Positions 1-6,792 of a stretch of 11,420 bases of DNA are shown here, piece after piece. Position numbers and translations under genes: made by a program. How positions within the stretch are numbered: position 1 is the stretch's first letter; every line of letters begins with the position of its first letter. The DNA comes from Nitrospiria bacterium (GTDB taxonomy: Bacteria > Nitrospirota > Nitrospiria > Nitrospirales > UBA8639), in contig JAUIKP010000054.1 in assembly GCA_030430725.1 (NCBI GenBank), forward strand, positions 1 through 11,420. The letters are read 5' to 3'. A model generated the notes under the pieces. That model had not been told where the DNA came from and searched no databases. It saw nothing but the letters and a program-made list of their open reading frames with translations.

Positions 1-2
1 CT

Positions 3-368
3 TTTGCACGGGTCGTGCGAAGTCTGTTTCCTCCTTACTATGGATTGGGGATGCTCAGTGCCACCGTTGGATGGTTCACCAGCCTCGCCCTGGGTTTTTT
101 CCATGGATTCGGACTTGTGGTTCTTGTCCCCGCTACGTTGTGGTTGGGAATACTGGCGATCGAACAGTATTGCCGAACTCCTCTGATTGCCCAGATTAAC
201 GACCTGAGCGATCAGCTGAAAGCCAAACAACTCAAAGGGATTTCCACACCTCTCCTTCAAAGACAAAGAGATGGTCTCCATCGACGTTCCGTGCAATTAA
301 ATTCCATTGTCCTGCTCATGGGTTTGTGTGTCCTCGGTTATTCGGGTCTGTCACCTACACTGCCGTAA
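3..368 (+). CDS. DUF4149/TMEM205-like membrane protein, C-terminal part
   Basis: This is an open frame entering from the left edge, so the true start is probably upstream; the GTG at 15 is more likely internal. The visible part reads FARVVRSLFPPYYGLG, then a hydrophobic segment (about residues 17-40), a second one around WLGILAIEQY, a charged stretch, and a final LHRRSVQLNSIVLLMGL helix. The F-P-x-Y-Y motif near a membrane helix and the late H-R-x-S-x-x-L-N motif are what I associate with the DUF4149/TMEM205-like family of small integral membrane proteins, whose function is not established. The gene ends 11 bases before the PDZ-protein start, so the two are probably cotranscribed. Family assignment is by motif memory only; that it is a membrane protein is fairly clear. 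Confidence 0.6.
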   Translation, partial: FARVVRSLFPPYYGLGMLSATVGWFTSLALGFFHGFGLVVLVPATLWLGILAIEQYCRTPLIAQINDLSDQLKAKQLKGISTPLLQRQRDGLHRRSVQLNSIVLLMGLCVLGYSGLSPTLP

Positions 369-379
369 AGGAGATTTTT

Positions 380-868
380 ATGCTGATACGCTTCCCCTTC
401 AATACCTATGCGAATCAATGTCTTAAAATTTTCGGAGCCGTAGTCCTCTCGACGATAGTTTGCACGCCATGGGCCTTGGGTGAGGACGTCCACTCGATAG
501 ATTCAGCAGCTCCCGCGAATCCTCATGCCAGTCCTCCAGGCCCCAACACCCCCCCTCCATCGGGAATTGTGGGAATTGCCTTGCATATCACAGCCGGTCG
601 AATTGGCGAACCTGCGCGATTGATCATTCGGGCAGTGCATCCATCCGGGCCCGCTGCACGTGCCGGACTGAATCATGGGGAAGAAATTCTGACCGTCGAC
701 GGGGTACCCGTAACCGGAAAAACCTACCAGGAAGCGGTTGGGCTCATCCGTGGAGAAGTCGGAAGCAGCGTAAGACTGGGACTCACAGGACCGCAAGGTG
801 AACACACGGTGAACCTGGTCCGAATCAATGAATCGGTCTTAATGGAGCAAACACCTCAAACCATGTAA
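380..868 (+). CDS. exported PDZ-domain protein
   Basis: A protein of 162 aa. I chose the ATG at 380 over an upstream ATG at 326 because GGAG (370-373) sits 6 bases ahead of it and because the longer form would overlap the preceding gene. Residues 1-34 look like a signal peptide: basic start, hydrophobic core FGAVVLSTIVC, then PWALG before an acidic mature end; cleavage near residue 34 is inferred. A Pro/Ala-rich linker (about 44-62) leads into a single PDZ domain (about 62-148) with the diagnostic run HPSGPAARAGLNHGEEILTVDG and a later YQEAVGLIRG helix. There is no protease domain, so it is a stand-alone periplasmic PDZ protein, possibly binding C-terminal peptides of envelope proteins. Partner and role are unknown. 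It lies between a membrane-protein gene and a 50-aa ORF in what looks like one transcript. Confidence 0.8.
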   Translation: MLIRFPFNTYANQCLKIFGAVVLSTIVCTPWALGEDVHSIDSAAPANPHASPPGPNTPPPSGIVGIALHITAGRIGEPARLIIRAVHPSGPAARAGLNHGEEILTVDGVPVTGKTYQEAVGLIRGEVGSSVRLGLTGPQGEHTVNLVRINESVLMEQTPQTM

Positions 869-881
869 GCGGAGTAAAAGA

Positions 882-1034
882 ATGCAGGACAGAATTCCAT
901 CCCTCCTGAATCACCAATCCGAAGGGTTGATGAAGCTGAAACGTATGGTGTCACTTCGCATACTTGAGAGACCTCTTGTGCATGAACGGGTATACGACGC
1001 CGGAGAAGAATTGAGAAATCTGCAACACGGGTAA
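882..1034 (+). CDS. small hypothetical protein (50 aa)
   Basis: This short frame starts at ATG 882 with a good Shine-Dalgarno (GGAG at 871-874, 7 bases from the start) and stops with TAA at 1032-1034. It begins 13 bases after the PDZ gene. The product starts MQDRIPSLLNHQ and ends EELRNLQHG. It is charged and probably helical, with no membrane segment, cysteine or recognisable motif. I do not recognise the family. Support comes from the ribosome-binding site and operon-like spacing; against it are the short length and the absence of any known homologue I can name. Confidence 0.45.
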   Translation: MQDRIPSLLNHQSEGLMKLKRMVSLRILERPLVHERVYDAGEELRNLQHG

Positions 1035-1075
1035 CACAGATCCATCACCCGTTAGGAAAGGGTCTATACATCCAT

Positions 1076-2110
1076 ATGACCACACGACGTATCGACATCG
1101 ATCGCAAACCTCACAAAAAAACGACTCAACCCGACAACAATATGGCTGAGGACCTTTTCGATCATAAGCCGCGACTGGGTATCAGCCAATGTCTGCTTGG
1201 TGACATGGTTCGATACGATGGCGGACACAAACGGGATGCCTTCCTCACCGATGTGCTGGCCCCGTTTGTCGAATGGCTTCCGGTCTGTCCGGAAGTGGAA
1301 GCGGGACTGGGCACCCCGCGGGAAGCCATGCATTTGGCCGGTGATCCTGGTGCGCCACAACTCCTGACCATTCGCACCCACATTGATCACACCATGACAC
1401 TCCAGACTTTCAGTCAGCGCCGGGTTCAGGAATTACAAGGGACTGATTTAGATGGATATATTTTTAAAAAAAGTTCCCCCAGTTGCGGGGTCTATCGGGT
1501 CAAGGTTTATACGGAAAAAGGTCAACCTTCAAAACAGGGGACCGGTATTTTTTCAGCCGCCTTTCAAAAAGCATTCCCCTTACTTCCTGTGGAAGAAGAA
1601 GGACGATTGAGCGACGCACCGATTCGTGAAAATTTCATTGAGCGCATTTTCTGTTACCGAAGGTGGAAAACCCTGATTCAACAGCATCGGATCAGCCGTG
1701 GGGCCATTGTGCAATTCCATACCCGCCACAAATATTTATTGCTCACCCATAGCCGTTCGCATTATCACGACCTTGGACAACTCATTGCAAAGGCCGGCCA
1801 ATTTACATCTGGTGACCTTGCCGGCCGCTATGGTCCGCTTTTTATGGACGCGCTTAAAATTAAGGCCACCGTGCGAAAACATGTGAATGTCCTCCAGCAT
1901 CTGGCCGGATACTTCAAAAAGCACCTCAGCCCGATTGAACGGGCCGAATTGCAGGAAACCATTCAGGATTACCACCGCCATCTCACGCCCCTGGCCGTGC
2001 CGCTGACGCTCATTAAACATTATGTGCGCATCCTGGCCGTACCCTATTTAAGTGATCAGGTCTACCTCAATCCTCATCCCAAAGAACTGATGTTGCGTAA
2101 CCATGTTTAA
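1076..2110 (+). CDS. rudS: RudS-like tRNA 4-thiouridine desulfidase (TudS/DUF523 + DUF1722 fusion)
   Basis: A protein of 344 aa with two domains. Residues about 30-190 are TudS/DUF523: PRLGISQCLLG...RYDGGHK, LPVCPEVEAGLGTPRE and KKSSPSCGVY. Cys39, Cys71 and Cys137 match the three cysteines that hold the [4Fe-4S] cluster in TudS enzymes, and Glu75 and Ser134 lie where catalytic residues are expected. Residues about 205-330 are DUF1722: QFHTRHKYLLLTHS, KHVNVLQHLAGYF and a C-terminal YLNPHPKEL. This fusion is the architecture of RudS enzymes, described as removing sulfur from 4-thiouridine in tRNA, with DUF1722 aiding tRNA binding. Because s4U absorbs near-UV, the activity fits a light-stress cluster. 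The last 8 bases overlap the downstream regulator gene. The start is uncertain: ATG 1142 would remove 22 weakly structured residues, and neither start has a strong ribosome-binding site. The domain call is firm; the substrate is inferred from the family. Confidence 0.85.
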   Translation: MTTRRIDIDRKPHKKTTQPDNNMAEDLFDHKPRLGISQCLLGDMVRYDGGHKRDAFLTDVLAPFVEWLPVCPEVEAGLGTPREAMHLAGDPGAPQLLTIRTHIDHTMTLQTFSQRRVQELQGTDLDGYIFKKSSPSCGVYRVKVYTEKGQPSKQGTGIFSAAFQKAFPLLPVEEEGRLSDAPIRENFIERIFCYRRWKTLIQQHRISRGAIVQFHTRHKYLLLTHSRSHYHDLGQLIAKAGQFTSGDLAGRYGPLFMDALKIKATVRKHVNVLQHLAGYFKKHLSPIERAELQETIQDYHRHLTPLAVPLTLIKHYVRILAVPYLSDQVYLNPHPKELMLRNHV

Positions 2111-3071
2111 TATATCAACACATGCCCAGACATATCGGATTAAATCTGTAGCCAGTACCACTGGACTTAGCGCTCACGTGATCCGGAAATGGGAAGAACG
2201 CTACCATTTAGTCCATCCGCAACGAGGCCCTAACGGCTATCGTCTCTTTACCGAAGATGACATTCAATTTCTCCTCTATCTGAAATCACAATTGGATCAC
2301 GGTGAATCCATTGGGCAACTGGCCCAAGCCGGGGAGCAGGAACTCCGACATTCGATGAATCATGTCCCTCTCAACCTCTCGGGAATAGCCCCCCTCTATT
2401 GGAATGACACCCAGGAAATGATTCGGTTGGCCCGCCATCAAGACATCAAGGCCATTACCATCATGCTTGAGAAGTGGATTAAGCGTATGGGGCTTGAAAA
2501 ATCCCTGGACAGCATTATTTTTCCCGTCTTGCGTCTAATCGGCGACCTGTGGCATCAAGGAGGGATGAGTCTGAGGGGGGAACAAAGCGTGAGCCAGTTG
2601 GTGCGTCAACACCTCATTAACGTTCTACGCGAAGAACCCCCTCTGGGTGGACCACATGCCTTAATCGCCTGTGTGCCTGGAGACTTTCATGAAATCGCTC
2701 CACTAACCGCGGCGGTTCTTCTGCGAGGACTTGGATGGCACAGCATCTTTCTCGGGCCCAATGTGGCATTTGAGATGCTGGAAACGGCCCTGCGCCGGAA
2801 ACACACACAACTCATTCTTCTTTCCTGCAATCTTGAACCGGAAGAGAACATACTACGATCCTGGCTGCAAAAGATCACTCGACTTCTTCAACCATTGTGT
2901 GCGGTAATGGTGGGCGGACCGGGGTTTAAACCGTATGGGCCTCTTCTTCGCACGCACAATATTCCCTATTTCACCAATATCCATGATGTCAACACGTTGC
3001 ACCAACGAACTGGCAAAGTTGAAAGCGCCAGGGCTTTCCACCCATTATCATATATCTCCTGGCAACCATAA
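2103..3071 (+). CDS. CarH/LitR-like MerR-family B12-binding transcriptional regulator
   Basis: A protein of 322 aa. Residues 11-75 form a MerR-type winged helix (YRIKSVASTTGLSAHVIRKWEERY...GYRLFTEDDI). A four-helix linker (about 98-175) precedes a cobalamin-binding Rossmann domain (about 184-300) with VPGDFHEIAPL and LGPNV. Aligned with Thermus CarH, Trp150-His151, Glu160 and His196 correspond to W131, H132, E141 and H177; the offset is 19 in every case. His196 would be the lower cobalt ligand and His151 could form the post-photolysis bis-His adduct. The CarH position H142 is Gln161 here, so the W-x9-EH motif reads W-x9-EQ. CarH proteins bind adenosylcobalamin as dark repressors and release DNA in light; whether this variant uses the same cofactor is open. 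It overlaps the rudS-like gene by 8 bases and is followed by a chelatase gene. Likely targets are neighbouring genes, by family precedent. Confidence 0.85.
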   Translation: MFNISTHAQTYRIKSVASTTGLSAHVIRKWEERYHLVHPQRGPNGYRLFTEDDIQFLLYLKSQLDHGESIGQLAQAGEQELRHSMNHVPLNLSGIAPLYWNDTQEMIRLARHQDIKAITIMLEKWIKRMGLEKSLDSIIFPVLRLIGDLWHQGGMSLRGEQSVSQLVRQHLINVLREEPPLGGPHALIACVPGDFHEIAPLTAAVLLRGLGWHSIFLGPNVAFEMLETALRRKHTQLILLSCNLEPEENILRSWLQKITRLLQPLCAVMVGGPGFKPYGPLLRTHNIPYFTNIHDVNTLHQRTGKVESARAFHPLSYISWQP

Positions 3072-3083
3072 GGAGTCCGCAAT

Positions 3084-3593
3084 ATGTCAGAACCTCACAA
3101 AGCTATTCTTCTTGTCGGACACGGAGGCATTCCCAAAGGATACCCGGCGGAGCTCATTACAAAATTGAAACGCCTTGAAGCCCAGCGAAGGGCCACAGGC
3201 AGTCCCATGTCGTCCGAAGAATTAGAGTTGGACACCAAAGTTCGCACATGGCCGCGGACCCCTGAGACAGATCCCTACAAGGCCGGCCTCGAAACCCTCG
3301 GGGCCGCTATGAAGCCACTTTTAAATGGATCGTTGTTTGGCTTGGCGTATAACGAGTTCTGTGGACCGACACTCACCGAAGCGGTTGAATCCCTCATTCG
3401 CCAGGGAGCACAGACCATTACGGTGGTCTCAACCATGTTTACTCCTGGAGGATCGCATTCTGAAAGTGAAATACCCGAAGAATTGGAAGAACTCCGCAAG
3501 AAACACCCAACGGTCACCCTCATCTATGCCTGGCCCTATAATCTGGACAAGGTCTCAAAAATGCTGATGGAGCACATCCGACAATTTTCATAG
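3084..3593 (+). CDS. CbiX/SirB-like sirohydrochlorin metal-chelatase family protein
   Basis: A protein of 169 aa with a clear ribosome-binding site (AGGAG at 3071-3075, 8 bases before ATG). The N-terminus ILLVGHGGIPKGYP places His13 where the CbiX family has its first metal-site histidine; VVSTMFTPGGSHSESEIPEEL places His125, Glu127 and Glu129 at the second site. CbiX enzymes insert cobalt into sirohydrochlorin for B12, and SirB inserts iron for siroheme. The protein is longer than the short CbiX type (about 120-130 aa) because residues about 25-80 contain an insertion with a charged, arginine-rich helix and a TWPRTPETDPY segment. It sits 12 bases after the B12-dependent regulator, so it is probably in the same operon. 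Chelation of cobalt, of another metal, or a non-enzymatic metal role are all possible; the fold assignment is solid, the substrate is not. Confidence 0.7.
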   Translation: MSEPHKAILLVGHGGIPKGYPAELITKLKRLEAQRRATGSPMSSEELELDTKVRTWPRTPETDPYKAGLETLGAAMKPLLNGSLFGLAYNEFCGPTLTEAVESLIRQGAQTITVVSTMFTPGGSHSESEIPEELEELRKKHPTVTLIYAWPYNLDKVSKMLMEHIRQFS

Positions 3594-3651
3594 GCTGTCA
3601 ATCTTTCACCCTTCATGAAACACATGCAAAGAAAGGTCCAAAAAAAAACGC

Positions 3652-4008
3652 ATGGCAGCCAAAGGACAACGCACCTTGACCAAAAAGCACAAACTCCCGT
3701 CCAGCCCCACGAAACTGGATACGATCCATCATGTGGCGATTCCGGTCCCGAACGTGACCGAAGCGGTCGAATGGTATACCTCCCGCTTCAATTGTTGCGT
3801 CGATTATATCGATGACACCTGGGCGCTTCTGGCGTTTGCCAATACCAAGCTTGCCCTGGTCCTCCCTCAGGAACATCCGTCTCATTTTGCACTCAGTCGT
3901 CCGGATGCCCACAAATTTGGAGATCTTGTTACCCATCGTGACGGACTCAATTCGGTCTACATCACCGATGCGTTCGGCAATTCGATTGAGGTGTTAGAAG
4001 AGCCATAA
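3652..4008 (+). CDS. VOC/glyoxalase-fold protein
   Basis: A protein of 118 aa with a single vicinal-oxygen-chelate module pair. The first strand is LDTIHHVAIPVPNVTEAVEWYTSRF (about 22-46), a standard VOC opening with a metal-ligand-like His27; the last strand is GLNSVYITDAFGNSIEVLE with Glu113. The middle holds LALVLPQEHPSHFAL, with several histidines that could contribute to a metal site. VOC proteins include lyases, dioxygenases and resistance proteins, so the reaction cannot be named. The N-terminal 20 residues are basic (KGQRTLTKKHK) and may be disordered. There is no strong Shine-Dalgarno before ATG 3652, and no in-frame alternative nearby looked better. It lies 58 bases after the chelatase gene and could be read through from that operon. 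Confidence 0.75.
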   Translation: MAAKGQRTLTKKHKLPSSPTKLDTIHHVAIPVPNVTEAVEWYTSRFNCCVDYIDDTWALLAFANTKLALVLPQEHPSHFALSRPDAHKFGDLVTHRDGLNSVYITDAFGNSIEVLEEP

Positions 4009-4080
4009 TTTGCAGGTTTTTCGACACAACAGGCATATCCTTTTTTCTTTCTGGGCCTCAACCAACACCAATCGTCTATT

Positions 4081-5328
4081 ATGAATGCTGATGTGCTCAT
4101 TATCGGAGCCGGCCTTGCCGGACTTTCGTGTGCAAAAACATTAGCGGATCATGGGATAGATTTTTTACTTCTGGAAGCCGCTGCAGAGGTAGGAGGGCGA
4201 ATCGGATCAGATCACCTCGACGGCTTCATTCTCGACCGGGGCTTCCAGGTCTTGTCCACGGCTTATCCTGAGGCCAAACGCCTGCTGGATTATCCTTCCC
4301 TCGAGCTTCATCATTTTTTCCCTGGTGCGGTGATTCGGTGTCTTGGGAAATGGCATCGAATGCCGGATCCCTATCGCCATCCCTTTCAGAGCCTTCAAGC
4401 GCTTTTCACTCCTATTGGGACCCTTTCAGATAAAATTCGGATGGCCGCCTTTCGGCATCGGGCACGGTCTGGAAATCTAAACGATCTGTTTCAAAGACCG
4501 GAAACCACCACATTCCAACACCTTAAAAATGTTGGATTTTCTTCCTCCATGATCGAACGATTTTTTCGACCCTTCCTTGGTGGTGTTTTTTTGGATCCGG
4601 AATTACAGACTTCCAGTCGTATGACGGAATTTGTGTTTCGCATGTTTGCGTCTGGAGACATTTCACTTCCCGCCAGGGGGATGGGAGCCATACCCCGACA
4701 ATTGATGTCCGGTCTTCCGGCAGAACGAATTCGAACTCAAACCAGGGTCGTATCCATCCAGAAAACATCCGTGACCTTGCAATCCGGCGAATCCTTATCC
4801 GCTCGTGCCATTGTCCTGGCTACCGACGGACCAGCCGCAACGAGACTTGTGCCCGGCCTCAAAACATCTCCTTATCACCGCGTGACCTGTCTCTACTATG
4901 GCGCCCCTGAGCCTCCCTTTTCTGGGCCATTTTTATTATTAAACGGAGAGGGAACCGGTCCAATCAATAATCTCTGTGTCCTCACTCAAATCGTCCCGAC
5001 CTATTCCAGGACCAAAAACCAGTTAATCTCCGTTTCAGTGCTCAACCATGCCGATCCTTCCAAAGAAGACCTTGCCACCAGGGTACGCCAACAATTGCGT
5101 GAGTGGTTTGGCTCATCAGTCGAAGACTGGCAGCCCATTCGAGCCTATCACATCACAGCCGCTCAACCCGTCCAAGTCCCACCATTTCCTAATCCATTCT
5201 CCCGTCAGACACATGTCCAGAATGGTGTCTTCGTCTGTGGGGATTGTTGTGCCACCGGAACTATTGATGGAGCCCTCTTGTCCGGCCGCCGTGCAGCGGA
5301 GGATATTCGAAAATGGCTGGAGGCATGA
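4081..5328 (+). CDS. FAD-dependent amine oxidase / phytoene-dehydrogenase-like oxidoreductase
   Basis: A protein of 415 aa. The N-terminus MNADVLIIGAGLAGLSCAKTL is a dinucleotide-binding fold with Gly9, Gly11 and Gly14; Glu32 in LLLEAAAEVGGR should bind the FAD ribose, followed by the GGR motif (38-40) and DRGFQVL. The C-terminal FAD-contact motif is GDCCATGTIDGALLSGRRAAEDI (about 387-409). Overall this is the amine oxidase/protoporphyrinogen oxidase/CrtI-like superfamily. The substrate is not readable; relatives act on amines, carotenoids or porphyrins. Flavin oxidoreductases of this group occur in known LitR/CarH light clusters, and CarH controls carotenogenesis in Myxococcus, so a pigment-related role is possible but inferred. 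There is no evident ribosome-binding site before ATG 4081, so initiation may be weak or leaderless. The nearest upstream gene ends 72 bases before. Confidence 0.8.
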   Translation: MNADVLIIGAGLAGLSCAKTLADHGIDFLLLEAAAEVGGRIGSDHLDGFILDRGFQVLSTAYPEAKRLLDYPSLELHHFFPGAVIRCLGKWHRMPDPYRHPFQSLQALFTPIGTLSDKIRMAAFRHRARSGNLNDLFQRPETTTFQHLKNVGFSSSMIERFFRPFLGGVFLDPELQTSSRMTEFVFRMFASGDISLPARGMGAIPRQLMSGLPAERIRTQTRVVSIQKTSVTLQSGESLSARAIVLATDGPAATRLVPGLKTSPYHRVTCLYYGAPEPPFSGPFLLLNGEGTGPINNLCVLTQIVPTYSRTKNQLISVSVLNHADPSKEDLATRVRQQLREWFGSSVEDWQPIRAYHITAAQPVQVPPFPNPFSRQTHVQNGVFVCGDCCATGTIDGALLSGRRAAEDIRKWLEA

Positions 5329-5553
5329 TATCCGGGATTCTCCCTGTTTTTAGAATTCCCCACCCGACAACATTTCAATTTCGTTACTTGTCCTTGAGAT
5401 GGTCTCCCTTTAGACACGCACACGCAGAGACTGAACGTTTTCAGTTGTCTAAGGTTTTCCATGTCCCTCGACCTCCTTTTGGCTTCCTTCAGCCCCCAGG
5501 GTGTACACTGAGGAAGGAGCTACATCCAGAGACACAAGGAAAGGCACATTGAC

Positions 5554-6192
5554 ATGGACCACATAACCCCCAAATTTTCGGATACGGATATACACATCCT
5601 CGAATGCGGGCTAGGATGGATCAAGGAGGCCGAGGATGCATTTGCCGATAAGCTTTTCCATCGCCTATTGCGAGATCATCCTGAGGTAGCCACTTCTCTC
5701 CATTCAATGGGGCTACAACCATTCAGCAGGCGCATCGTCCAGATCCTCGATACGATCATCAGGGAAATCCGCTCATGTGGGCAAATTCATTCACCCATCA
5801 GAGAACAATGGACAGATTTGTTCCCCACAACAGTGAACCACCTTGAACCTCATCAACTGCTCAGAATGGCGGAAACATATTTGGACATTTTTTCAGAGTT
5901 GGCGGAAGATGCCTGGAGCCCGGCTATGGAATCAGCCTGGAGAAAAATCATTCACGAGGTGAGCGTCAGTTTGTGGGGACAACAACCTCAATCCCTGTCT
6001 CTTCCCGACATTTCATCGACTTTTCCATTCATCAAAAGGAGGAATCATCGTATGACTCAACCGTTTACATTTTTTTTGGGGACCTTCATGATTTTGGCCG
6101 GCGGCCTCGCCTCGCTCGGCCTGTGGAGTCGTTATCGTCTTGCGGAAGTCAAGCTATCAAGGAAGCCGGGGCTTAAAAAAGTATGGTGCTGA
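5554..6192 (+). CDS. globin-like protein with C-terminal membrane segment, proximal His apparently absent
   Basis: A protein of 212 aa, preceded by AAGGAAAGG (5536-5544) 9 bases before ATG. Residues about 12-142 resemble bacterial single-domain globins: AFADKLFHRLLRDHPEV at the A/B helices, EPHQLLRMAETYLDIF near the F/G region, and AWSPAMESAWRKI as the H helix. Aligning Pro99 with Pro92 of E. coli Hmp puts the heme-ligating proximal histidine (Hmp His85) at Thr92 here; His96 and His100 are close but out of register. A heme-free sensor-type globin or a shifted ligand are both possible. Residues about 170-191 (FTFFLGTFMILAGGLASLGLW) form a membrane helix, followed by a basic tail, so the globin would be membrane tethered. 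An internal ATG at 6052 (Met167) has its own strong Shine-Dalgarno. The downstream region lacks a clear gene, so the tail may be altered relative to an ancestral form. Confidence 0.65.
   Translation: MDHITPKFSDTDIHILECGLGWIKEAEDAFADKLFHRLLRDHPEVATSLHSMGLQPFSRRIVQILDTIIREIRSCGQIHSPIREQWTDLFPTTVNHLEPHQLLRMAETYLDIFSELAEDAWSPAMESAWRKIIHEVSVSLWGQQPQSLSLPDISSTFPFIKRRNHRMTQPFTFFLGTFMILAGGLASLGLWSRYRLAEVKLSRKPGLKKVWC
6037..6054 (+). promoter_or_regulatory. internal Shine-Dalgarno and in-frame ATG within the globin-like gene
   Basis: AGGAGG lies at 6037-6042 and an in-frame ATG at 6052, 9 bases later, corresponding to Met167. Translation from here would give a 46-aa peptide that is essentially the membrane helix plus the basic tail. 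It may be a second translation start, or the relic of a separate downstream gene that lost the stop codon before it. The site is seen; its use is not shown. Confidence 0.4.
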
Positions 6193-6792
6193 TTTGCACC
6201 GGCATGCTGACAATGTTCGACAAGCAGCCTAAGCTTGAGATGTATCCGGCAATTCCAATTTGGGAATCCGTCCCCGGAGTGGTGGTATCATTGAACGGCC
6301 AGACCACCACCACTCCCATGCATCCTACTATTTCGGTGAAGACTGTCATGGTGAAGATGGCTATCAATGAAAAAGGCATTGATATCTGACCCAACCGGGG
6401 TGACCAGACTATCATCCACGCCACGATGGGCTCCCAAGGTTTTCGGGATCAAACAGGCATCCGGTTTCCGGTTCGGAATTCGGAAGCTTGCCCATCTTGT
6501 TACCTGGTAGAAGATGGGAGACCCTTGAATATTTGGCGATAAACAACTCAAAGGCAAAAAGACCCTACCGGACACATTGTCGCCTGTACATTCAAGCATT
6601 CATACTGCGTCCATCCCGCATCCGTGAAAAGAAGGAATTTGGCTCTGCTCCGAATTGTGTCCTTCCGTATATGAAATGTTCACCACATTCAGCAAAATAC
6701 ATGGCGATTCAGGTGAAGGGATGCCTCCCGTTGAAGCCGGATCTTATTTGACGGCCTGAGCCGGAAACTCTTCTCATCCCTGTTTCTTTCTA
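6193..6792 (+). other. about 600 bp without a recognisable gene
   Basis: Short frames exist here (6183-6389, 6488-6751 and antisense 6288-6599). None has a convincing ribosome-binding site, a recognisable motif or protein-like composition across its length. The stretch holds a perfect 11-bp inverted repeat (6276-6286 with 6306-6316, 19-base loop). Overlapping scraps in different frames after the globin-like gene suggest decayed coding sequence, but I cannot name what it was. Confidence 0.4.
6276..6316. repeat. inverted repeat, 11-bp perfect arms
   Basis: GGAGTGGTGGT (6276-6286) is the exact reverse complement of ACCACCACTCC (6306-6316), separated by 19 bases. No T-run follows, so it is not a standard intrinsic terminator. 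It lies about 85 bases after the stop of the globin-like gene and could stabilise the transcript end or be a leftover of a repeat. Confidence 0.5.

Noticed and set aside
326..379. Longer start for the PDZ protein at ATG 326
   Set aside because: It would overlap the previous gene by over 40 bases, disrupt the signal peptide and ignore the well-placed GGAG before 380.
1027..1052. Inverted repeat ACGGGT/ACCCGT before the RudS-like gene
   Set aside because: The stem is only 6 bp with a 14-base loop and no T-run, too weak to call a terminator or operator.
1064..1390. Antisense frame opposite the RudS-like gene
   Set aside because: It overlaps a firmly identified domain on the other strand, with no motif of its own.
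5331..5352. GGGATTCTCCC followed by a T-run after the oxidoreductase gene as an intrinsic terminator
   Set aside because: The stem is only 4 bp with a 3-base loop, unlikely to terminate transcription.
5502..5507. TGTACA boxes (5502-5507, 6585-6590, 11026-11031) as CarH operators
   Set aside because: Known CarH operators use tandem repeats about 11 bases apart. I found no second copy at that spacing next to any of these boxes, and a lone hexamer is expected by chance.
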